A stretch of 64,000 nt of DNA from Roseburia hominis A2-183 (GTDB lineage: Bacteria; Bacillota; Clostridia; Lachnospirales; Lachnospiraceae). A program made the translations under genes and the position numbers. Of this stretch, positions 16,820 through 24,367 are shown piece after piece. Under the pieces are notes generated by a model. The model was not told the DNA's origin, ran no database searches, and saw only the letters and a program-made list of their open reading frames with translations. Location: contig NC_015977.1 of the NCBI RefSeq assembly GCF_000225345.1, forward strand, positions 1,223,501 to 1,287,500, read 5' to 3'. Position 1 is the stretch's first letter. Each line of letters starts with the position of its first letter.

Positions 16820-17022
16820 ATGGCAATCACAGGATCCCAACAACGGTATCTGTATCAAGTGCATTTTTAAAGAAGTGCATGAATGACCCAGAAAAAGCAA
16901 AATATTTGGAAGAAAATTTAGCGGCTATTCCGGATTGTGCCAAAAGTGCAGTTGCTGGTTGTCAGGGAACCTTGACAAATCTTAGTTATCAGATTGATGC
17001 AACACAAATTTACACGAAATAA
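16820..17022 (+). pseudogene. Decayed paralogue of the DUF6033-like gene
   Basis: ATG 16820 with an AGGAAGG site opens a frame (MAITGSQQRYLY) that stops after 16 codons. In another frame, TVSVSSAFLKKCMNDPEKA and KYLEENLAAIPDC continue to a stop at 17020-17022. These residues parallel LLSEVMGDEKTKQWLEYNL of the intact gene upstream. The combination of a frame change near 16840-16865, a short N-terminus and no coiled coil marks a deletion-bearing remnant. Confidence 0.6.
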
Positions 17023-17139
17023 TCCAAGAACAGAAAGCGAAGGAGAAGCAGAAAAATTCATAGTATAATTGTGACACTTATGGTAAAATCGCATCAGATG
17101 TCGAAAGATATCTGATACGAAGAGAAAAGGACGAGAAAT

Positions 17140-17664
17140 ATGAACAAAAGTGTCAGTATTATTACGGATTTGGATGGTTCAAAAATAGCCCTTATTAATG
17201 ATATAAGATTTAAGTCGAGGAAGGGGATAGATTGGAATGAAGTAGAGCAGTATCTGAAAGAATATATTGGAGAATACTTTGAAATATCCGAAACCTCAGA
17301 GAAAATATATATCGGTTCTGATTTTCCAGATGAGTTCAGTCATTCAAATGATACAAAGGGATTAAAAGGTGCTAATATGAAAGCGAAAGCAAACATTACG
17401 CCTGCTATTGGTGAACTTATCCAGATTGCTTCTGAAAAGGCACAGTATCCTGATTATAAGAATAAACATGGGGCAAAGGCACAATTTGGATGGTATCGTT
17501 ATAATACAAGATTTGGAATACCGGTTTATGATGAAGATGGAAATCTGGAGCGTTATAACATTTTTTCAACAAGAATGCTTGTAAGATGTGATGCAGATGG
17601 AAAACTTTATCTATATGATTTGGTAAGAACAAAAAAAGAAACGAGCAAGCCGCATGAGCAATAG
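17140..17664 (+). CDS. Uncharacterised protein, possible phage-type nuclease fold
   Basis: A 174-residue soluble protein with a GACGAGAA ribosome region. It contains SIITDLDGSKIALINDIRF near the N-terminus, then YIGSDFPDEFSHS, LKGANMKAKANITPAI and the C-terminal series YGWYRY-like (FGWYRYNTRFGIPVYDEDG), RYNIFSTRMLVR and LYLYDLVRTKKETS. I recall this pattern as a stand-alone or C-terminal domain in Clostridia, related to the phage Barnase/EndoU/ColicinE5-RelE-like group, but cannot confirm it. Codon use is AT-rich, as in the rest of the island. If it is a nuclease, no obvious partner immunity gene is identified beyond the small proteins next door. Confidence 0.55.
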   Translation: MNKSVSIITDLDGSKIALINDIRFKSRKGIDWNEVEQYLKEYIGEYFEISETSEKIYIGSDFPDEFSHSNDTKGLKGANMKAKANITPAIGELIQIASEKAQYPDYKNKHGAKAQFGWYRYNTRFGIPVYDEDGNLERYNIFSTRMLVRCDADGKLYLYDLVRTKKETSKPHEQ

Positions 17665-17757
17665 CTGTACGGTAGTAAACTTCGTTTCTTCCTAACACCT
17701 ATAGTAAAGGTATATGTATTGTTTGTCAAGAAGAAAATCTTGAAAGGATGTGATTTC

Positions 17758-17877
17758 ATGGCATACAGCCAGCAACTTTGGGACGAAGCAAAAAGAAAAT
17801 GTAAGCTTGGGGAAGAAGAAATAAGAATGGCAAAAGAAATGAGGCTTAATCCCAAGAGCCACAAAAGGAAAAAATAA
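17758..17877 (+). CDS. Small basic protein of 39 residues
   Basis: ATG 17758 follows AAAGGATG. The product starts MAYSQQLWDEAKRKC and contains GEEEIRMAKEMRLNPKSH before a KRKK end. The pattern of an aromatic start, LW-D-AK--C and MAKE--LNP resembles short conserved proteins found in mobile regions of Lachnospiraceae, which are usually about 60 residues; this copy looks C-terminally shortened. A terminator follows. Function is unknown. Confidence 0.5.
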   Translation: MAYSQQLWDEAKRKCKLGEEEIRMAKEMRLNPKSHKRKK

Positions 17878-17887
17878 CATTTAACTA

Positions 17888-17927
17888 AGCCGTTATGGAG
17901 AGTACATCTTCATGGCGGCTTTTTTTG
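17888..17927 (+). terminator. Terminator after the small protein gene
   Basis: AGCCGTTATG pairs with CATGGCGGCT (10 bp, two G-U pairs) around a 13-nt loop and is followed by seven T. Confidence 0.78.
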
Positions 17928-17944
17928 TTGGCATTTGAAAGAAG

Positions 17945-18217
17945 GTGAGAAAATTGAAAATCAAAAAGGTTGATAAAGCAAAGAAGGGAATGTTCAGGCA
18001 GTATCGGGCAGCATTAAAGGAATCCAAGCAGTCCATTAAGACAAAAAATTCTTCCATTAAGATGAGCATTCGCAACTGTGTCTGCACTTGGAAACTCGGA
18101 AAGCAGGGCATAGACGGAAGCCATATGAAGTGTAGGAACGAGGTTTCCCAATTCGGGAAAAAGGATACAAACAAGTCTGGAAACGGAAGATTTCAGTTTT
18201 GCTCGTTCTCCAGCTAA
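17945..18217 (+). CDS. Short basic protein, possibly a gene remnant
   Basis: A 90-residue frame with a GAAGGTGAG ribosome region and the start MRKLKIKKVDKAKK. The first 45 residues are Lys/Ser-rich (KESKQSIKTKNSSIKMSIR) and the rest is Cys- and Ser-containing with no family pattern. It is the only plus-strand frame in this stretch with a ribosome site, but the C-terminal half does not look like a normal protein, so a truncated or shifted gene is possible. It lies at the right end of the accessory island. Confidence 0.35.
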   Translation: MRKLKIKKVDKAKKGMFRQYRAALKESKQSIKTKNSSIKMSIRNCVCTWKLGKQGIDGSHMKCRNEVSQFGKKDTNKSGNGRFQFCSFSS

Positions 18218-18231
18218 CGGAATATCCCACT

Positions 18232-18277
18232 GAAAAAGCGGTCGGCGAGGCGCAGCAGGAAAGCTGCCCCGACCGCT
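18232..18277 (-). terminator. Minus-strand terminator beyond asnB
   Basis: AGCGGTCGG (18237-18245) pairs with CCGACCGCT (18269-18277), with an inner GCAGC/GCTGC pair. On the minus strand it runs into five T. It faces transcripts coming from asnB, about 240 bp downstream of that gene's restored stop. Confidence 0.75.
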
Positions 18278-18293
18278 CTGCCAACAGCACTCC

Positions 18294-18440
18294 TTGCGGC
18301 AGGAGAGGATTGTGGCGATTCCGAAGTCAGTTCACGCGGAGCGCATCCAGCAGAATTTCAATGTGAATAATTTTGTTCTGTCTCCTGCGGATATGGTGCA
18401 GATTGGCTCCGATATCACTTCGGTTCCAGATTCACCGCCG
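18294..18440 (+). pseudogene. C-terminal scrap of an aldo/keto reductase gene
   Basis: The frame reads RIVAIPKSVHAERIQQNFNV and FVLSPADMVQIGSD, the cofactor-binding C-terminal segment of the aldo/keto reductase superfamily (IPKS-x(3)-R-x(3)-N). Nothing of the upstream barrel is recognisable, and after about position 18440 the frame runs meaninglessly into the 3' region of asnB. It is a remnant that marks the right edge of the accessory island. Confidence 0.65.
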
Positions 18441-18515
18441 GGCGGAAGAAAATCCACTGTAGTATCTGCTTTGCGCATATTAGGAGGACACGATTCTGGA
18501 GGCGTTTTCTTTTCC

Positions 18516-20364
18516 TTACACGGACAGATGATATTTTCCCATCCAGTCATTGAGCTGGATAAAATATGCCATAAGCTGGGGTCCCGCCATGAGCTGACCG
18601 AACCACGGTCTGCCAAGCTCCTTGGGAGCGGCGAGGAATGCCTTGGCTTTTTTTGGATCGATCAGCGGGTAGACCGGCGCGTTCGGATCGCTTATGATCC
18701 GGCGCAGGTGATCCGCGAGAAGCTTCTCGTAGCCCGGGTGGTAAGTCTTCGGGTACGGGCTTTTTTTTGCGGTGCAGCAGTTCTGCCGGAAGCAGATCCG
18801 CGCAGGCGTCGCGCAGCAGCGTTTTTTCCACGCCGTTCTGATACTTCATGCTCCACGGCACGTTGAAGACGTACTCCATGATGCGGTGGTCAGCAAAGGG
18901 AACGCGCGCTTCCAGACCGGAGTACATGCTGGTGCGGTCCATGCGGTCGAGGAGCGTCTGCATGAACCACTTGATATTCAGGTAGCCGACGGCACGCCTG
19001 CGGGCTTCCTCGGGCGATTCGCCGGGAAGCTTCGGGGAAGCACTTATAGTCTCTTCATAGCGGGCGCGCGAGTAACCGGCGAGATCCAGGCGGTCAGTCA
19101 CGTCGCCGGACAGGAATGCGGCGCGCGCAGAGACATCGGCAGACCACGGAAAACCGTCACGGTTTAAAAGCTCCGGGCGGTAGAACCAGGGATAGCCGCC
19201 GAAGATTTCATCGGCACATTCTCCGGTCAGTGTGACTTTGTTGTGTCTGGCGACCAGAGAACAGAAGTAGAGCAGAGAGGCATCCACATCGGTCATGCCG
19301 GGAAGATCCCTGGCGTCGACCGCCGAAAAAAGTGCCTCATAAAGCGTGCTCTGGGAGCATTCCAGATAGGTGTGGTGCGTCTGGCAGTGGGCGAGCATGA
19401 TGTTGACGTAGGGCAGATCGCGCTCGGGCTGAAAGGCGTTTGACTGGAAATATTTATCGTTTTCCGCAAAATCAAAAGAGAACGTATTTAGAGTCTGCCC
19501 GTCCTTTTGCATGCAGCCTGCGGCGATCGCGGTTACGATGGAAGAGTCGATGCCGCCGGAGAGAAAGGTGCAGACCGGGACGTCCGAGACCATCTGCCGC
19601 TTTACGGCATCGCGCACCAGATAAGAGACCATCTCCACCGTTTTTTCATAGGAATCGGTGTGCGGGGCGGCGGTAAGATCCCAGTAGCACACCTGCTTCG
19701 TGCCCTCCCGGGAGAAAATCTGATAATGACCGGGGAGAACCTCGTGCATGCCGGAAAAAATGCCGTTGCCGGGTGTGCGTGCCGGACCGATGGACAGAAG
19801 CTCCAACAGGCTGTTTTCATCGATGGTGGGCGTGATATCCGGGTGGCAGAAGAGCGCTTTTGGCTCGGAGCCAAAGACCAGTGTGCCGCCCGGGGTGCTG
19901 TAGAAGAGCGGTTTGGTACCGGCACGGTCACGGTACAAAAGCAGTTCACCGGTTCCGCCGTCCCAGATCGCAAAGGCAAAAATGCCGTTCAGGCGGCTGA
20001 CAAAATCCCTCCCATAGTGCAGATAGGCGCAGAGAATGACTTCCGTGTCGGAAGTGGTGGAAAAAGTATACCCAGCGGCGAGAAGCGGCGGCAGCAGTTC
20101 GTCGGTGTTGTAGATCTCGCCATTGTAGACGATCGCGCAGGTGCGTTCCCCATCCTGCCGGATTATGGGCTGACTGCCGCCCGCAATATCGCGGATGCTG
20201 AGTCTGGCGTGGGAAAGCCCCACATGCGTGTCTAAATAGGTGCCGAAACTGTCGCTGCCGCGGTGGGCGAGCGCGTGATGCATGTCGGTGAGAATACGTT
20301 CCCAGAGGACGGGTTCCTTTTTAAAATTTTTAGAAAAGTCGCAGAAACCGGAGATTCCGCACAT
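18516..20364 (-). pseudogene. asnB: Asparagine synthase (glutamine-hydrolysing), frameshifted near the C-terminus
   Basis: AsnB converts aspartate, glutamine and ATP to asparagine. Translation starts at 20364 with MCGISGF, giving the catalytic Cys2 of the glutaminase domain, behind an AAAGGAG site. The synthetase domain has the ATP-binding FLSGGIDSSIVTA. Near the end, the codons CGC-AAA-AAA stand in a run of eight A (18761-18768). Read as it stands, the frame turns into an unrelated proline- and arginine-rich tail. With seven A it continues HRKKSPYPKTYHPGYEKLL and then GPQLMAYFIQLNDW to a stop at 18516-18518, the normal family end and about 615 residues. The core is intact, so the lesion is recent, phase-variable or a sequencing error. 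Confidence 0.88.
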
Positions 20365-20474
20365 ATAAAATACTCCTTTCATGGGAGAATGCGCCGGCAG
20401 GCTGCCGCACATTCAGATACTGGAATAGTGTATGCCGCGCAAACGGAAATTATGAGCCGGCAGAAAACGGGTAC

Positions 20475-20502
20475 TTGCGCATCTCACGTAAACCGCTATA
20501 AT
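20475..20502 (+). promoter_or_regulatory. Sigma-A promoter for the DUF1275 gene
   Basis: TTGCGC, 16 bp, TATAAT lies 31 bp before the ATG at 20534, in the divergent region between asnB and this gene. Confidence 0.72.
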
Positions 20503-20533
20503 AGAGAAGAATGTGAAAGGGTGAGAGATACTT

Positions 20534-21205
20534 ATGAACGAGAAAAAGAACGAACTTCAGATGTCAGAGGCATTTCTGACCAGTATTTTTCTGGCGGTCT
20601 CCGGAGGATTTCAGGATGCCTATACCTATAATACGAGGGAGGAGGTCTTCTCCAATGCCCAGACCGGCAACGTGGTGCTGATGAGTCAGAATTTTATGGT
20701 GGGCAGATGGATGGACGGACTGCGCTATCTGTTCCCGTTGCTGGCGTTTGCGTTTGGCGTGTTTTTTGCGGAGCGCATACAGGGGCGTTTCAAATACGCG
20801 AAGCGGCTTCACTGGAGACAGGGAATTCTGCTGCTTGAGATTGTGATTTTATTTGCAGTGGGATTTATCCCGCAGGAATACAACATGGCGGCGACGGTGC
20901 TGGTGTCTTTTGCCTGCGCGATGCAGGTGCAGACGTTCCGCAAGGTAAATGGCTATTCCTATGCGAGCACGATGTGCATTGGCAATCTGCGGAGCGGCAC
21001 GGCGGCATTTTCCATGTATCTGCGGGACAAGAGACCGGAACAGTTAAGACAGTCGCTCTACTATTTCGGAATCATTCTTTTCTTTGCGATCGGGGCGGGC
21101 ATCGGCGGCAATCTGTCCATGCGCTACGGTATTCACATGATCTGGGTGTCGGTGGGATGTCTTCTGGTCAGCTTCTTTATGATGTTTTCTGAGCGGGTGA
21201 AATAA
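20534..21205 (+). CDS. DUF1275 (YoaK-type) membrane protein
   Basis: A 223-residue membrane protein with about six hydrophobic segments. Family markers are FLAVSGGFQDAYTY, FSNAQTGNVVLMSQ and, in the second half, NGYSYASTMCIGNLRSGTAA. The family is widespread and often described as a putative transporter; no substrate is established. It has its own promoter and an AAAGGGTGAG ribosome region. Downstream, a long hairpin with a T tract would terminate it immediately before the subtilase start codon. Confidence 0.88.
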   Translation: MNEKKNELQMSEAFLTSIFLAVSGGFQDAYTYNTREEVFSNAQTGNVVLMSQNFMVGRWMDGLRYLFPLLAFAFGVFFAERIQGRFKYAKRLHWRQGILLLEIVILFAVGFIPQEYNMAATVLVSFACAMQVQTFRKVNGYSYASTMCIGNLRSGTAAFSMYLRDKRPEQLRQSLYYFGIILFFAIGAGIGGNLSMRYGIHMIWVSVGCLLVSFFMMFSERVK

Positions 21206-21242
21206 AAAACAGACAAAAACAGAATACAGGCAGACATAACGG

Positions 21243-21292
21243 TCTCCGCGGCGGCATCTAATAGAAATAAGATGTTGTTGCGGAGATTTTTT
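21243..21292 (+). terminator. Terminator hairpin directly abutting the subtilase start codon
   Basis: TCTCCGC (21243-21249) pairs with GCGGAGA, and GGCGGCATCT pairs with AGATGTTGTT through several G-U pairs. This gives a 17-bp stem with a 10-nt loop, followed by six T (21287-21292). The ATG of the next gene is at 21293. The right arm contains GCGGAG, the only ribosome-site-like sequence for that gene. Confidence 0.78.
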
Positions 21293-23080
21293 ATGCCGAA
21301 CGAAAAAATGGAGAATCTGCTGAATCTGGCACTGGCGGCGACACAGGAGGAGCGGGAGAAGTCGCTGGAGCTGGACATCGGCTACGATAGTGCCGAACAG
21401 ACGTGGGAGGTCATTGTAAAATTTGTCGGGACAACGGAGGAGCTTGAGGCGCTCCTTTTTAAAAATTTTCCGGAGGAATATCCGAGGATTCGACTGACAA
21501 ATCTGCAGAATGAATATGCCGTTTTAGTGCTGCCGGAACATCTCGTGGAGCCGGTGGCAGCGCTGGATAAAATCGAGTACATGGAAAAGCCGAAACTTTT
21601 ATTTTTCGCGGTGGACAATGGAAAGCGTGCATCCTGCATTACGCAGCTGCAGGAGAGAACCGGCCTGTCGGGTGCCGGTGTCCTTGTGGCGGTCATTGAT
21701 TCCGGCATCGATTACGCGCATCCGGATTTTCGGAGGGCGGACGGTACGACCCGCATTGTCAGTCTCTGGGATCAGACGATCCCGGCGTCCGGGGGCTTGT
21801 CGGCGCCGGCGGGGTATTTCCTTGGAACCGAGTACGATGAGGCGCGCATCAACGAGGCGCTCGCGCAGCCCACGGAACAGCAGCGGTATGCGGTCTGCCC
21901 GAGCAGGGATGCATCGGGACACGGGACACACGTGGCGGGAATTGCCGCCGGCAACGGAAGAGCGTCGGAGGGAAGATACCGCGGTGTGGCGTATGAGAGC
22001 GATCTTTTGATTGTAAAGCTCGGCAACCAGCGGGAGGGGGCGTTCCCGCGGACAACGGAACTGATGCAGGCGGTGGATTACTGCATTAGAAAAGCGCAGG
22101 AGCGGCAGCAGCCGGTCGCTATCAACTTAAGCTTTGGGAATAATTACGGAAGCCACACGGGAACGTCGCTCATCGAGACTTATCTGGATGATCTCGCAAA
22201 CTACTGGAAGAGCTCGATCGTGATCGGAAGCGGGAATGAGGGAGCGGCTGCCACGCACACGGCGGGAGCGCTTGGAATGGGGCAGGCGGAAAATGTAGAG
22301 TTCGCGGTGAGCGCGTACGAGAGCGCCTTAAATCTTCAGATCTGGAAATCCTATGCGGATGAGATGGCGGTGCTTCTCATTCATCCGGGCGGCATGCAGA
22401 TCGGACCGATCCGCCAGATACAGGGATCGCAGCGTTTTACGCTGGGGCAGACGCAGATTCTGCTCTACTATGGAGAGCCGAGCCCATACAGCCCTTACCA
22501 GGAGATCTACCTGGATTTCCTTCCCGTGCGCGACTATGTGGACAGTGGAATCTGGACGGTGCGCCTGATTCCGCAGCGCATCGTCACGGGGCGCTATGAT
22601 ATGTGGTTCCCGGCGGGAGGCGTTTTAAACGAAGGCACCGGATTCCTTCTGCCGCGGGAGGAGACAACGCTTACCATTCCGTCCACTGCGGCGAAGGTGA
22701 TTACGGTCGGGGCGTACGACGCGCGGTTCGGGCAGCTGGCTGGATTTTCAGGCAGAGGATTTACCGGAAACGGACAGGTCAAGCCGGATCTGGCAGCGCC
22801 GGGCGTGGAGATCACCTCCTGTGCGCCGGGCGGAGGCTATACGGCGCGTTCCGGAACTTCGATGGCAACTCCGTTTGTGACGGGGAGCGCCGCGCTTCTG
22901 ATGGAGTGGGGGATTGTGCGCGGAAACGATGTGTACCTGTACGGAGAAAAAATAAAGGCGTACCTGATCCGCGGTGCGCGCCCGCTGGGAGGAGGAAGAG
23001 CTTCTGGTCTGCTGCAGGAATATCCGAATCCGCAGGTGGGGTGGGGAACTTTATGTTTGTCGGACAGTCTGCCGGAGTAG
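21293..23080 (+). CDS. Subtilisin-like serine protease (S8), Csp-like
   Basis: A 595-residue S8 protease with no signal peptide. The catalytic triad is Asp136 in VAVIDSGIDYAHPDF, His210 in SGHGTHVAGI and Ser523 in GTSMATPF. A 110-residue N-terminal region resembles the prodomain of the clostridial Csp subtilases, and a large insertion (about 300-440) with a beta-rich jelly-roll-like character sits between the His and Ser parts, also as in Csp proteins. Csp proteases activate a spore cortex hydrolase during germination in some Clostridia; that role here is inference. ATG 21293 is preferred over ATG 21272, which has no ribosome site and lies inside the terminator stem. Confidence 0.9.
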   Translation: MPNEKMENLLNLALAATQEEREKSLELDIGYDSAEQTWEVIVKFVGTTEELEALLFKNFPEEYPRIRLTNLQNEYAVLVLPEHLVEPVAALDKIEYMEKPKLLFFAVDNGKRASCITQLQERTGLSGAGVLVAVIDSGIDYAHPDFRRADGTTRIVSLWDQTIPASGGLSAPAGYFLGTEYDEARINEALAQPTEQQRYAVCPSRDASGHGTHVAGIAAGNGRASEGRYRGVAYESDLLIVKLGNQREGAFPRTTELMQAVDYCIRKAQERQQPVAINLSFGNNYGSHTGTSLIETYLDDLANYWKSSIVIGSGNEGAAATHTAGALGMGQAENVEFAVSAYESALNLQIWKSYADEMAVLLIHPGGMQIGPIRQIQGSQRFTLGQTQILLYYGEPSPYSPYQEIYLDFLPVRDYVDSGIWTVRLIPQRIVTGRYDMWFPAGGVLNEGTGFLLPREETTLTIPSTAAKVITVGAYDARFGQLAGFSGRGFTGNGQVKPDLAAPGVEITSCAPGGGYTARSGTSMATPFVTGSAALLMEWGIVRGNDVYLYGEKIKAYLIRGARPLGGGRASGLLQEYPNPQVGWGTLCLSDSLPE

Positions 23081-23203
23081 GGAAAACAAAAGAATTGTGG
23101 AAGTGCGAAAAAAGACGAAAAAAGAAGACAAGGGAAATTGTGCAGTATTTCAAAGAAAGATAAACAAAATATAAATTAATTGTGAAAAATAAATGAGAAA
23201 ATT

Positions 23204-23330
23204 GAAATTTATGTTATACTTTTAACAAAATAAAAAACATACAGTATATTTTATGAGGATGGCTGGTGAAAACCGGCGGTTTCAGCTTACTGCGCGGTAA
23301 TGAAATTTTGTTAAAGGAGACCGAAGTGGA
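23204..23330 (+). promoter_or_regulatory. Leader and probable extended -10 promoter of the AraC gene
   Basis: TGTTATACT (23212-23220) is a good extended -10 element without a clear -35 box. Between it and the start codon lies a GC-richer stretch (about 23260-23302) with short inverted repeats such as TGAAAACC/GGTTTCA, and an AAAGGAG ribosome site. Confidence 0.4.
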
Positions 23331-24224
23331 GTGAATGATATTGTTTATCAGCATGAAGTGATCGTTCCGGACAGGGGACTTCCGTTTAAGCTGTTTCTCT
23401 TTGAGGGCGGCGGCGGAAAATACATCAGGGAGAAGCACTGGCACCGTTCTATCGAGATATTTGCCGTGAGACAGGGGCAGCTTGAGTTTTTCCTGAATGA
23501 GAAAAAATATGTACTTGCAGCGGGGGATTTTGTGCTGGTGAACAGCAATGAGGTGCATGCGATCCATGCTCCCCTGCCAAACGAGACGATTGTGCTGCAG
23601 ATTCCGCTTGCCGTCTTTGCGGATTATTATACGGAAGAACAGTTTATCTGGTTTTCCCACAGCGGAAAAGAGGATGACCGTCAGGTGTTTTCTCTGCTCG
23701 AGACAATGTTTGTGGCGTACGGTGAGAAACAGACCGGTTACGAATTAAAAATGCTAAGCTGTTTTTATCAGCTGGAGTATCTTCTGGTGACAAGATACCG
23801 GAAGTTTGAGGTGGGCGAAGAGATACTTAAGAACAATAAGCAGCTTAAGCGTCTCGGAAGGATTACCGGGTATCTGAAGGAGCATTATACGGAGGATGTT
23901 TCGCTGGAAAAACTGGCGGGGATTTTTGGTTATTCACCGGCGTATCTCTCCCGGATGTTTCAAAAATATGCGAAGATCAATTACAAGGAATATCTGTCGA
24001 GTGTGCGTCTGGAGCATGCCGTGAGGGATCTGGAAGAGACGGATCTTGCGATTGGCGAGATTGCATTAAACCACGGCTTTCCAAACAGCAAGGCATTTTC
24101 CAATCTGTTCCGGAAGCGGTACGGAATGCTGCCGAATCAATACCGGAAGACAGTCACATCAGAAAAAGAACGGTTCTCCTCACATTACTTACCGCATAAA
24201 GGCAGCCGTTTATTTCTGATGTGA
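23331..24224 (+). CDS. AraC-family transcriptional regulator (cupin plus HTH)
   Basis: A 297-residue regulator. The N-terminal cupin-like sensor (about 5-100) has KHWHRSIEIFAVRQGQLEFF and AAGDFVLVNSNEVHAI. The C-terminal 100 residues carry two helix-turn-helix motifs: SLEKLAGIFGYSPAYLSRMF and IGEIALNHGFPNSKAFSNLF, followed by KRYGMLPNQYRK. It starts at GTG 23331. Such regulators bind a sugar and activate nearby catabolic genes; it stands at the head of the xylan-oligosaccharide locus, immediately before the esterase/GH43/GH3 genes. Its 3' end forms one arm of a long inverted repeat. Confidence 0.93.
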   Translation: MNDIVYQHEVIVPDRGLPFKLFLFEGGGGKYIREKHWHRSIEIFAVRQGQLEFFLNEKKYVLAAGDFVLVNSNEVHAIHAPLPNETIVLQIPLAVFADYYTEEQFIWFSHSGKEDDRQVFSLLETMFVAYGEKQTGYELKMLSCFYQLEYLLVTRYRKFEVGEEILKNNKQLKRLGRITGYLKEHYTEDVSLEKLAGIFGYSPAYLSRMFQKYAKINYKEYLSSVRLEHAVRDLEETDLAIGEIALNHGFPNSKAFSNLFRKRYGMLPNQYRKTVTSEKERFSSHYLPHKGSRLFLM

Positions 24225-24236
24225 CGGCTTCCGGTA
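24141..24236 (+). terminator. Long inverted repeat across the 3' end of the AraC gene
   Basis: TACCGGAAG (24141-24149) and TCACATCAGAAA (24154-24165) pair with TTTCTGATGTGA (24213-24224) and CTTCCGGTA (24228-24236). The left arm is in the last codons and the right arm contains the stop codon. There is no T tract, so it may protect the 3' end or act as a weak terminator. Confidence 0.6.
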
Positions 24237-24367
24237 AAACGCTCCGCGGGGGCAGGGGCAAGAACACTAATTTATCGTAGTAATATCTATAGTTTCTCCC
24301 GCGTATCCGGAAGGAAATCTGTGCTACCATAGATGTATATAAAATAAAATGGCAGGAGGAGCACAGA

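Noticed and set aside
19507..20235. 242-codon plus-strand frame
   Set aside because: Antisense to the well-conserved part of asnB.
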